Assembly: GCA_002794775.1 (NCBI GenBank) | Contig: NBAY01000051.1 | Coordinates: 1 to 64,000 of the forward strand | Direction of reading: 5' to 3' | Origin: Porodaedalea pini | Taxonomy: Eukaryota > Basidiomycota > Agaricomycetes > Hymenochaetales > Hymenochaetaceae | Length of the DNA: 64,000 nt | In this document: piece by piece, positions 54,508 to 64,000 of the stretch | Layout: the number at the start of each line of letters is the position of its first letter | Position numbering within the stretch: position 1 is the first letter of the stretch | Made by a program: the position numbers and the translations under genes | The notes under the pieces: model-generated | Told to the model about the DNA's origin: nothing | Databases searched by the model: none | What the model saw: the letters and a program-made list of their open reading frames with translations, nothing else

Positions 54508-55685
54508 CTAGCTTTTCATGTGTTGCATGCCGCGTGACTGCTCTTCCTGCGGCGGCGTAGTACTCTTGCCGACCCAGAGACGCGGTCCTAGGGCATCGCC
54601 CAGTGCGCGTTCGCGGCGTCCAACCACATGTGATGGGACCGGAGAGATTCACCCATGTTCGATTTGAATAGCATCGATCCTGTAATGATTTCGATACGAG
54701 AGTGAGTGCGGCGACGAAAGTGCGCCGCGGGCGAAGAAGCGGCAATGACAGAGGTGACAGCGGTGTGAGCGGTTTTGCAAGGATCTTACGACGCTTGTCA
54801 TTAGACTGCCTTTGAGTCTGCATCTGCTGAGTGGATGGAAGCGAAGCGTCCATCTGGTAGACTGTCGGCACGCGCGATCTGTCGGAGGGGTCCATTGACG
54901 TCAGCTCTGTCAGAAAACCGCAGGGGTTGGACGTGTCCGAAGAGGTATTCGCCTTTGACGAGAGAGACACCTCGCCTTCCCTCTTATCCAACTCCGGCTC
55001 GACCCGTCACCTTCCCCCGCACCGCCCCGATGTAGCAGAGCGCCGACTGCAGGACGCTACGTCTCGTGCGTGAACGGCGAGGCGAGTGCGATGCAACGCG
55101 TATGCGACGAAGTGCGCAAGCGTATTCGGTATCACTGGTGCCCCTCTTGATCCTGCCATTGCGGTAGCGGGGGGCACGCAAGACGACTGCGGTCGAGGAC
55201 GATGTGGAAGAGGTGGAGGACGACGGAGGAAGGATCTCGGGGCAGTTGAAGGTATGGCTGACGAAGCGCGCACAGAGCTTGCTGGTGTCTTCGTGCCCGT
55301 AGTAAGTGGCGACTGCCGGTGGGGGTGCTGCCGGCGCGGGGTGGTGCGAGTGGTGTGCGCGCGGGACTGCCGATGACTGTTTTTTGTCGAACGTTTTCGG
55401 CGCGGTCGGAGGAAAAAAAACGCGATAGAGAAAAAGACACCGATCAACAGCCGCTCATCACTCAATTATCAGAGATCGGGGGGAAAGAGGGGGGACGCTT
55501 ACAGAACTCGAGGTAGATGCTGCGGCAGCGGCGGACGCAGAAGACGATTTCGCAGGTGGAGGCGGGGCGTACGTCGCGCGGTGCACGCGCCGGAAGGGCG
55601 AGTGGTTCGAGCTGGCACTCGATGATGATATCGAATGCTGATGCGGATGGGGGTGGGGATGGCGCGGGGCGTGGACGGTGGCCAT
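54508..55685 (-). pseudogene. Cyclin fragments, Pho80/PCL type (left arm)
   Basis: The ATG at 55685 starts a His/Ser/Ala-rich N-terminus (MATVHAPRHPHPHPHQH). After a GT-AG gap comes VATYYGHEDTSKLCARFVSH and, in another frame, LAHFVAYALHRTRL, both typical of the Pho80-like cyclin box. Further on are RRTFVAALTLVSKSLQDRCYSNRTW and, frameshifted, RERALGDALG with RLWVGKSTTP, the second helix set of a PCL1/2-like cyclin. These may be one decayed gene or two. Several frameshifts and a stop rule out a functional cyclin. Mirrored at 61073-62250. Confidence 0.7.
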
Positions 55686-55977
55686 ATTCGCTGCGGCGGG
55701 CTCTCTGGCTCTAGGCGTTGACGAGCGTCTGTGAGCGTCAAAGGACAGGTGGAGTTGATGCGTGAGAAGAGGTCGCTACGAATGTTTTGATTGGAACGAG
55801 ATCCTTCTCGGACACAACGGTTGCGTCGCGTTCGCCGAAGTGCGCAGTGAGAAAGGCAGATGAGAAAACGGCTGACGTCGATGTTGAGGCGTGTGGAACA
55901 TTGGCGGGGGCAGAAGGAAGAGGTGAGGAATGCGTCCCAGGTGAACAGGGCGAGGGAAGTTGAACCGCTCGACGGTT

Positions 55978-56273
55978 TCGGTAGATGTCGCCAGTCCCTC
56001 CCTGCCTGACAATGACGAGAGAGAGGACAGCGACGTTGCGACCGATGATGCAGCCACGGGCCGGCTTGCACTTTCTCACCAGTGCGGCAGAGACGGTAGC
56101 AAGAGTGACCAGCAGAAAGGAGAAGGCGAGCAGTTAGGAATGAGTACACCCTGCTTCATCGGGAAGTCCTGCTCGTCGTTTCCGCCAGAGACGCGGAAGA
56201 CGTGGCCCTTGAACTCATCACCGAGCAAGTCGCTGGGGACACCTGGGACATCTTCTTGCCGTGGAAAATGCGG
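55978..56273 (-). pseudogene. Ribosomal protein eS6 fragment (left arm)
   Basis: Minus-strand blocks [32 protein letters not shown], (shifted) [18 protein letters not shown], and (shifted) [18 protein letters not shown] are the middle of eS6 (RPS6). At least three frameshifts. Its 5' end abuts the HSP90 fragment at about 56273 head-to-head, and its 3' end runs into the cyclin upstream region. Confidence 0.82.
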
Positions 56274-57373
56274 TAACGACCACCTCGCTATGAAGCACTT
56301 CTCGGTAGAAGGTCAGCTCGAATTCAAGGCTATTCTCTACATTCCGAAGCGGTGAGTCTCCTTGCTGGCCTTGCTATGAACCTGTTTCTGACGTCTCTTT
56401 TAGCGCACCGTTCGACCTCTTCGAGTCCAAGAAGAAGCGTAACAACATTAAGCTCTACGTCCGCCCCGTCTTCATTATGGACGACTGCGAGGATCTCATC
56501 CCCGAGTACCTTAACTTCGTCAAGGGTATCGTCGACTCTGAAGATCTCCCGCTCAACATCTCGCGTGAGACGCTCCAGCAGAACAAGATTCTCAAGGTCA
56601 TCCGCAAGAACATCGTGAAGAAGTGCCTCGACCTCATCCAGGAGATCTCGGAGGACAAGGACAATTTCAAGAAGTTCTACGAGGCGTTCGGCAAGAGCCT
56701 CAAGCTTGGTATCCACGAGGATGCGCAGAACCGCAGCAAGCTCGCCGAGTTCCTCCGCTTCTACTCGACGAAGTCGACTGAGGAGCAGGTCTCGCTGAAA
56801 AAGGGTACGTGTTCAAGCGGCGGCCCTGTTCCATTATTTGGTTACTGACAGCTTACCGCAGACTACATCACGCGGATGCCTGAGATTCAGAAGTCCATCT
56901 ACTACCTCACTGGCGAGTCGCTCAATGCCGTCAAGGACTCTCCCTTCCTTGAGGCTCTCAAGAAGAAGGGCTTCGAGGTACTCCTGCTTGTTGACCCGAT
57001 CGACGAGTACGCCGTCACTCAGCTCAAGGAGTTCGACGGTCACAAGCTCGTGTGCGTGTCGAAGGAGGGTCTGGAGCTCGAGGAGACCGAAGAGGAGAAG
57101 AAGGAGCGCGAGAGTGAGGCCTCGCAGTTCGAGGAGCTCTGCAAGGTCGTCAAGGATGCGCTCGGCGACAAGGTCGAGAAGGTCGTCATCTCGAACCGCG
57201 TCACCGACTCACCATGTGTGCTTGTCACCGGCCAGTTCGGCTGGTCCGCAAATATGGAGCGCATCATGAAGGCGCAGGCGCTTCGCGACTCGTCAATGTC
57301 ATCGTACATGGCGTCGAAGAAGACGCTTGAGTTTAACCCGCACAACGCGATCATCAAGGTCCTTCGATGTTGA
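56274..57373 (+). pseudogene. HSP90 internal fragment with introns (left arm)
   Basis: Exons about 56274-56351, 56404-56804 and 56862-57373 join in frame. Blocks are [78 protein letters not shown], then [20 protein letters not shown] and [12 protein letters not shown]. This covers the middle and part of the C-terminal domain of cytosolic HSP90. It lacks the whole N-terminal ATPase domain and the C-terminal dimer end with MEEVD: it stops where the family continues with about 90 more residues. No frameshift or internal stop, and introns are retained, so the copy is recent and DNA-mediated. Classed as a fragment because it cannot bind ATP. Confidence 0.88.
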
Positions 57374-58219
57374 TCGTCTTTTGCTGGCCCATCGCCAGGT
57401 CAGCGATGTCGACACTTCATGGCCGGTGGTGTCTTGAGGAGCTCGTCGTGTTCTGTCCCTTCAGGCAAGCAAAAAAAATGATGAAAAGTAATTATTAGTA
57501 TATTCAAATAGTTTTTATGATTATTTTTTTTGCTTACCTTGAGTGTGTGGCCGGTGGGACAGCCGTGCTCGTCGTCGATGGTGAAGACGAAACGACACGA
57601 ACAACGACGACGCGTTGGTTGTGTTGCCTAATTTGGCCGATCGCCGCGTCTCAAACAAGCAATCAAAGCATTCCGATTCTTTCGGAAATCTCGAAAGTCT
57701 CAGCTGTTGGCCTCAAACAAATTCTACGGACGCGTTTAAAAATACAAAAAAATACGGAATAGTTTTATTATGTATGTATCTCTATCATAGCCAATAATTA
57801 CGCGTCAAACGCGTTTTTTTATGGAGTAATAAATACAACAGTAATCTTGACATGCAGCACCAGGCCTCCAGAAGCATACACAAAAGTACAATATACCCTG
57901 AAAGGCCTGGCACCTATTCTATCATGAAGTAAGTGATACATTGTGTATGCATGCAAGGTTTCAAGCCAATCAGACATGAACTGACTTCATAATAGAGAAG
58001 GAGGTGGTTTCATGAGATCTTCTGAATCTGAGTGTTTTGTATATCCTGTTCCCACTTTCTACTTTGATGGCACATAAAATATTAAGCATATCCAGAATGG
58101 ATATTTCTATGTTTTTGTAAGTTTACAAGTTTCCAGCCTCAGTGGTTGGAGCTGGGTGAATTGAAAAACATCGAAAAAGCATGGTTTTTAGAAGTTCAGA
58201 GAAAGCATATATTCATGTT
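57374..58219. other. Left arm: HSP90 3' side and AT-rich inner arm
   Basis: 57374-57460 and 57541-57835 are CpG-rich and non-coding. 57835-58219 is CpG-poor, AT-rich and transposon-like, with a hairpin ACGCG-TCAAA-CGCGT plus T7 at 57800-57821. Mirrored at 58539-59384. Confidence 0.45.
57464..57539. mobile_element. Tiny inverted-repeat element, about 76 bp (left arm)
   Basis: Ends AGGCAAGCAAAAAAAATGAT and ATTATTTTTTTTGCTTACCT are near-perfect inverted repeats around an AT-rich core. It could be a miniature element or a hairpin. Mirrored at 59219-59294. Confidence 0.5.
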
Positions 58220-58538
58220 TTTAGTTGGTTCACAGTATGAGAAGCTCAACAAAATTAGTTATTTGTATTTAAGTATGCTGCAAGAAAGATATCCAGTCCT
58301 TAGTTTTGTGGGTGAGGAAAAAGTTCGGAATTGGGAGTGAAATGAGAGGTGATACAGTTCATGTTTTGTGAAACTCGACGCAAATCCAAGAAACACAGAG
58401 CAGTTTTGCATGTATTTCCTCTGCCCCTTCAGAACTTTCCTCTAACTCCGAGATCTAGCACCTGATTACATTTATTGTAGTCATATAAAGTACTAATATC
58501 TATTTTATAGAGCTTCCTGAGGTTTGGAATAAAGCAAC
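58220..58538. other. Spacer of the giant inverted repeat (319 bp)
   Basis: Unique AT-rich sequence between the arms. An open frame that starts in the left arm (58146) ends here at 58340, but it is short, AT-driven and probably not a gene. Confidence 0.8.
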
Positions 58539-59384
58539 AACATGAATATATGCTTTCTCTGAACTTCTAAAAACCATGCTTTTTCGATGTTTTTCAATTC
58601 ACCCAGCTCCAACCACTGAGGCTGGAAACTTGTAAACTTACAAAAACATAGAAATATCCATTCTGGATATGCTTAATATTTTATGTGCCATCAAAGTAGA
58701 AAGTGGGAACAGGATATACAAAACACTCAGATTCAGAAGATCTCATGAAACCACCTCCTTCTCTATTATGAAGTCAGTTCATGTCTGATTGGCTTGAAAC
58801 CTTGCATGCATACACAATGTATCACTTACTTCATGATAGAATAGGTGCCAGGCCTTTCAGGGTATATTGTACTTTTGTGTATGCTTCTGGAGGCCTGGTG
58901 CTGCATGTCAAGATTACTGTTGTATTTATTACTCCATAAAAAAACGCGTTTGACGCGTAATTATTGGCTATGATAGAGATACATACATAATAAAACTATT
59001 CCGTATTTTTTTGTATTTTTAAACGCGTCCGTAGAATTTGTTTGAGGCCAACAGCTGAGACTTTCGAGATTTCCGAAAGAATCGGAATGCTTTGATTGCT
59101 TGTTTGAGACGCGGCGATCGGCCAAATTAGGCAACACAACCAACGCGTCGTCGTTGTTCGTGTCGTTTCGTCTTCACCATCGACGACGAGCACGGCTGTC
59201 CCACCGGCCACACACTCAAGGTAAGCAAAAAAAATAATCATAAAAACTATTTGAATATACTAATAATTACTTTTCATCATTTTTTTTGCTTGCCTGAAGG
59301 GACAGAACACGACGAGCTCCTCAAGACACCACCGGCCATGAAGTGTCGACATCGCTGACCTGGCGATGGGCCAGCAAAAGACGA

Positions 59385-60484
59385 TCAACATCGAAGGACC
59401 TTGATGATCGCGTTGTGCGGGTTAAACTCAAGCGTCTTCTTCGACGCCATGTACGATGACATTGACGAGTCGCGAAGCGCCTGCGCCTTCATGATGCGCT
59501 CCATATTTGCGGACCAGCCGAACTGGCCGGTGACAAGCACACATGGTGAGTCGGTGACGCGGTTCGAGATGACGACCTTCTCGACCTTGTCGCCGAGCGC
59601 ATCCTTGACGACCTTGCAGAGCTCCTCGAACTGCGAGGCCTCACTCTCGCGCTCCTTCTTCTCCTCTTCGGTCTCCTCGAGCTCCAGACCCTCCTTCGAC
59701 ACGCACACGAGCTTGTGACCGTCGAACTCCTTGAGCTGAGTGACGGCGTACTCGTCGATCGGGTCAACAAGCAGGAGTACCTCGAAGCCCTTCTTCTTGA
59801 GAGCCTCAAGGAAGGGAGAGTCCTTGACGGCATTGAGCGACTCGCCAGTGAGGTAGTAGATGGACTTCTGAATCTCAGGCATCCGCGTGATGTAGTCTGC
59901 GGTAAGCTGTCAGTAACCAAATAATGGAACAGGGCCGCCGCTTGAACACGTACCCTTTTTCAGCGAGACCTGCTCCTCAGTCGACTTCGTCGAGTAGAAG
60001 CGGAGGAACTCGGCGAGCTTGCTGCGGTTCTGCGCATCCTCGTGGATACCAAGCTTGAGGCTCTTGCCGAACGCCTCGTAGAACTTCTTGAAATTGTCCT
60101 TGTCCTCCGAGATCTCCTGGATGAGGTCGAGGCACTTCTTCACGATGTTCTTGCGGATGACCTTGAGAATCTTGTTCTGCTGGAGCGTCTCACGCGAGAT
60201 GTTGAGCGGGAGATCTTCAGAGTCGACGATACCCTTGACGAAGTTAAGGTACTCGGGGATGAGATCCTCGCAGTCGTCCATAATGAAGACGGGGCGGACG
60301 TAGAGCTTAATGTTGTTACGCTTCTTCTTGGACTCGAAGAGGTCGAACGGTGCGCTAAAAGAGACGTCAGAAACAGGTTCATAGCAAGGCCAGCAAGGAG
60401 ACTCACCGCTTCGGAATGTAGAGAATAGCCTTGAATTCGAGCTGACCTTCTACCGAGAAGTGCTTCATAGCGAGGTGGTCGTTA
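59385..60484 (-). pseudogene. HSP90 internal fragment with introns (right arm)
   Basis: Mirror copy of 56274-57373 with identical translation: exons 60484-60407, 60354-59954 and 59896-59385. The same missing N- and C-terminal parts, so both copies descend from one captured fragment. Confidence 0.88.
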
Positions 60485-60780
60485 CCGCATTTTCCACGGC
60501 AAGAAGATGTCCCAGGTGTCCCCAGCGACTTGCTCGGTGATGAGTTCAAGGGCCACGTCTTCCGCGTCTCTGGCGGAAACGACGAGCAGGACTTCCCGAT
60601 GAAGCAGGGTGTACTCATTCCTAACTGCTCGCCTTCTCCTTTCTGCTGGTCACTCTTGCTACCGTCTCTGCCGCACTGGTGAGAAAGTGCAAGCCGGCCC
60701 GTGGCTGCATCATCGGTCGCAACGTCGCTGTCCTCTCTCTCGTCATTGTCAGGCAGGGAGGGACTGGCGACATCTACCGA
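60485..60780 (+). pseudogene. Ribosomal protein eS6 fragment (right arm)
   Basis: Mirror of 55978-56273 with the same frameshifts, reading [18 protein letters not shown] then GHSCYR. Confidence 0.82.
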
Positions 60781-61072
60781 AACCGTCGAGCGGTTCAACT
60801 TCCCTCGCCCTGTTCACCTGGGACGCATTCCTCACCTCTTCCTTCTGCCCCCGCCAATGTTCCACACGCCTCAACATCGACGTCAGCCGTTTTCTCATCT
60901 GCCTTTCTCACTGCGCACTTCGGCGAACGCGACGCAACCGTTGTGTCCGAGAAGGATCTCGTTCCAATCAAAACATTCGTAGCGACCTCTTCTCACGCAT
61001 CAACTCCACCTGTCCTTTGACGCTCACAGACGCTCGTCAACGCCTAGAGCCAGAGAGCCCGCCGCAGCGAAT

Positions 61073-62250
61073 ATGGCCACCGTCCACGCCCCGCGCCATC
61101 CCCACCCCCATCCGCATCAGCATTCGATATCATCATCGAGTGCCAGCTCGAACCACTCGCCCTTCCGGCGCGTGCACCGCGCGACGTACGCCCCGCCTCC
61201 ACCTGCGAAATCGTCTTCTGCGTCCGCCGCTGCCGCAGCATCTACCTCGAGTTCTGTAAGCGTCCCCCCTCTTTCCCCCCGATCTCTGATAATTGAGTGA
61301 TGAGCGGCTGTTGATCGGTGTCTTTTTCTCTATCGCGTTTTTTTTCCTCCGACCGCGCCGAAAACGTTCGACAAAAAACAGTCATCGGCAGTCCCGCGCG
61401 CACACCACTCGCACCACCCCGCGCCGGCAGCACCCCCACCGGCAGTCGCCACTTACTACGGGCACGAAGACACCAGCAAGCTCTGTGCGCGCTTCGTCAG
61501 CCATACCTTCAACTGCCCCGAGATCCTTCCTCCGTCGTCCTCCACCTCTTCCACATCGTCCTCGACCGCAGTCGTCTTGCGTGCCCCCCGCTACCGCAAT
61601 GGCAGGATCAAGAGGGGCACCAGTGATACCGAATACGCTTGCGCACTTCGTCGCATACGCGTTGCATCGCACTCGCCTCGCCGTTCACGCACGAGACGTA
61701 GCGTCCTGCAGTCGGCGCTCTGCTACATCGGGGCGGTGCGGGGGAAGGTGACGGGTCGAGCCGGAGTTGGATAAGAGGGAAGGCGAGGTGTCTCTCTCGT
61801 CAAAGGCGAATACCTCTTCGGACACGTCCAACCCCTGCGGTTTTCTGACAGAGCTGACGTCAATGGACCCCTCCGACAGATCGCGCGTGCCGACAGTCTA
61901 CCAGATGGACGCTTCGCTTCCATCCACTCAGCAGATGCAGACTCAAAGGCAGTCTAATGACAAGCGTCGTAAGATCCTTGCAAAACCGCTCACACCGCTG
62001 TCACCTCTGTCATTGCCGCTTCTTCGCCCGCGGCGCACTTTCGTCGCCGCACTCACTCTCGTATCGAAATCATTACAGGATCGATGCTATTCAAATCGAA
62101 CATGGGTGAATCTCTCCGGTCCCATCACATGTGGTTGGACGCCGCGAACGCGCACTGGGCGATGCCCTAGGACCGCGTCTCTGGGTCGGCAAGAGTACTA
62201 CGCCGCCGCAGGAAGAGCAGTCACGCGGCATGCAACACATGAAAAGCTAG
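61073..62250 (+). pseudogene. Cyclin fragments, Pho80/PCL type (right arm)
   Basis: Mirror of 54508-55685. The ATG at 61073 and the GT donor after TCGAGTTCT (about 61257) are clear, then the frame breaks as in the left arm. Confidence 0.7.
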
Positions 62251-62466
62251 GGTGCAAGCGCATTTGGATCGTCTCCGGTTTCTGCAGTGCACAACGTGAT
62301 GCACTTCCCGAGTCCACCCTTGTCAGATGCAGGCGCAAGCCCGGAGTTTGGTCATGTGAGGACGAAGGCAGGCATGGCAAACAGGGCACTTAGATGTGCT
62401 GCGACGCTGCCAGATGATGCGGCCGTGCATCTATCCCAGAGCGTCACATCGACATCACCATCACCA

Positions 62467-63551
62467 TGCAGAAGAACCAGGTCCAGACTGTGAGGAAGAC
62501 ACGCTACTTTTGCTCTAGCTGCGTCTCATTGAGCCGGCTTTCAAGTGGGAAGTGCTGCCTAACCTTATTGCGCACGACCCTTACTTCAGCAGCTGGAACC
62601 AGACGATCTTCGGCAATGCCTCTGATTGGAAGGCCATGGACCCTGTCCCGTATTTCATGGATGGTGCCAGTGGTATGCTTGATGCCTGCCGTCAAGTCAA
62701 AGAGTGCATAAGGCCTTTGCGTATGTCTACCGCATGACGAACGATTCATTGTGAGTTGACCGTACCTGGCTAGAGCTCCAGGTTTGGCTCATTATATAAT
62801 TTGCATCCTCATACATGCTGATATGTTGTACTTGCAGAATGCTGCTGGCAATGGCTCGACCTCATGGGATCCCGCTGTTGACAGGTGGAGTCCTGCTCAT
62901 TTTCTTGACACTGCTGAAATGTCCGCCGCTTTTGGTATTGCTTACAACTAGCTTTACGACATGTGGGCTGATGACAAGAAGGAGATGATCTGGTCCACTT
63001 TGAACCAGTATGGTCTGTCCCTTGGCATTGCTGCTCTGGCACAGGGCACGAATGGCTGGTGGTCAGATGCTGATATTAAGGGTAACTGGAACTGTGTTTG
63101 CAATGGTGGTCTCACTTTGGCATCTCTCACCATCCTTAGTGATGACATGACTGGAAACACAGTGCAGCTTCTTCCTCTTACTGTTGCGAATGCGAAGGAG
63201 AACTGCTTTGCTGTCTCAGATGATGGTTTGTGGGTGGAGACAGCAAACTAAAAAAACTATTGGTACTTCGGAATGACTGGCTAGTCTGAGATGACCTCTT
63301 CGCTTGTGTCAGCAACTGGTTCGGAGTTCGGCATGTTCAGTAACAACCCAAACTTGAACCTCAGTGGTTTTTTGCACATGTATATTCAGGGTGTGACTTT
63401 GCTTTTCAACTACAGTGACCATGGCCCCAACAAGTACACTGCTACCATGAACTCGCTCATTTTCCTGGCGGATCAGTCCAACTCCCCAAGCTATGCTCTG
63501 TACCAACATGATCAGTATGATGCTGCTGACCCTTGGAGCATGTTCTAGTAT
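62467..63551 (+). pseudogene. Heparinase II/III-type lyase fragment (right arm)
   Basis: Mirror of 53207-54291 with the same TAG codons (about 62949, 63282 and 63546) and the same frameshift. Confidence 0.75.
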
Positions 63552-63840
63552 GGTCATTGTAGCTCACCAACATGCAGTGCTCAGTGCACAGCAAACATTA
63601 CTTTCTTTTGCTTTCACATCAAACAACATTGTCATCTGACCTGCAGTGGCTTGCAGTGTATTGATTGGTCTTCAGAGCAAGGCAGCTAAGATTCAGAGCC
63701 TATAGTAAAATGATTGAGAAATTCTCCATAGAATATTCAAGACTTCTATTCTAGACCCATTTGATTTTCATGACATAACAGTTTTTACTTCTCAAAAAAA
63801 GAAAAAAAAATCTTAGGCAGAAATTAAAAAAGATAATAAG

Positions 63841-64000
63841 TAGCTAGGCACACCCAACTGGGTATTCCCAAATAGTTGGGAGTGCCCAACTGGGTGTACC
63901 CAGATGGTTGGGAGTGCCCAACTGGGTGTACCCAGATGGTTGGGAGTGCCCAACTGGGCGTACCCAGATGGTTGGGAGTGCCCAACTGGGCGTACCCAGA
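63841..64000. repeat. 32-bp minisatellite, inverted copy, running off the window
   Basis: Five units in the reverse orientation (CCCAACTGGGCGTACCCAGATGG type), matching 52758-52917 and showing that the palindrome extends into the array. Confidence 0.95.

Larger units (their letters stand above)
52758..58219 (+). repeat. Giant inverted repeat, left arm (at least 5,462 bp)
   Basis: Every position x from 52758 to 58219 pairs with 116758 minus x in the right arm, with no indel at the many points compared, including poly-A and poly-T runs. Translations of both arms are identical. The outer limit is not visible because the right arm runs off the window inside the minisatellite. Confidence 0.97.
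58539..64000 (-). repeat. Giant inverted repeat, right arm, continuing off the window
   Basis: Exact reverse complement of 52758-58219 as far as compared. It ends at the window edge in the 32-bp minisatellite, so the true arm is longer. Confidence 0.97.

Noticed and set aside
53900..57840. Helitron as the carrier of the captured gene fragments
   Set aside because: No convincing 5' TC, 3' hairpin plus CTRR end or Rep/helicase gene could be placed. The hairpin at 57800-57821 is not followed by CTRR. Kept only as a hypothesis in the findings.
58146..58340. A 64-residue frame across the inner arm and palindrome spacer
   Set aside because: Short, AT-rich, no recognisable domain, and half of it is also present inverted.
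56274..60484. Two functional HSP90 genes in tail-to-tail orientation
   Set aside because: Both lack the N-terminal ATP-binding domain and the C-terminal MEEVD region, so neither can be a working HSP90.
52758..64000. Telomere or rDNA palindrome
   Set aside because: No telomere repeat (TTAGGG type) or rRNA sequence is present in the arms or spacer.

Overview
This looks like nuclear DNA of a filamentous basidiomycete, probably a mushroom-forming Agaricomycete. Genes are split by roughly 45-60 nt GT-AG introns. The recognisable host genes are ordinary eukaryotic housekeeping or signalling genes (Arp3, Atg17, a GAF-type hybrid histidine kinase, cytochrome b561). The transposons are chromodomain Ty3/gypsy elements, hAT-type and Tc1/mariner-type DNA elements, and a LINE-like ORF1 family. 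Nothing indicates a prokaryote or an organelle. Family names come from motif recognition by eye; no search was run.

Layout. 1-8055: a LINE-like ORF1 on the minus strand, split by a complete Ty3/gypsy chromovirus (element A, 760-7018). 8188-9928: an intact nine-exon arp3. 10333-13668: three tandem metallo-beta-lactamase-fold (lactonase-like) genes, of which only the last is intact. 13801-15686: atg17 on the minus strand. 15759-30819: a short hAT-type element carrying a nest of insertions. Chromovirus B (16706-30196) lies inside it, chromovirus C (19325-26564) lies inside the pol of B, and a 988-bp solo LTR of another family lies inside the pol of C. A 600-bp Tc1/mariner-type MITE abuts B. 30822-33347: a transposon graveyard with a second ORF1 copy, an old relic of the A/B/C family, a GGTCC-rich hAT-type MITE and half a Tc1-like transposase. 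33576-35456: a protein with a trypsin-like GDSGS core. 36123-42950: a large hybrid histidine kinase (GAF, GAF, HisKA, HATPase, receiver).

43379-50760 holds two tandem copies of a cytochrome b561-type gene, one eroded at its 5' end. Between them are repeats, a tandem array of covarying hairpins and a rearranged HSP70 pseudogene. From about 50.9 kb the DNA becomes repeat-rich, and a 32-bp minisatellite occupies 52210-52915. The last 11.2 kb is a giant inverted repeat: at least 5,462 bp per arm with no length difference, around a 319-bp spacer, still running at the window edge. Each arm carries fragments of four kinds of host gene (HSP90, ribosomal protein eS6, Pho80/PCL-type cyclin, heparinase II/III-type lyase), all truncated or broken except for the clean reading frame of the HSP90 piece.

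How the parts relate. The intact host genes have no obvious shared pathway. The theme is genome turnover: nested retrotransposons with readable target-site duplications, a conserved -1 frameshift signal between gag and pol, gene duplication followed by decay, and gene-fragment capture into a palindrome. The palindrome is the most unusual feature, and also the one most in need of a check against assembly artefact.
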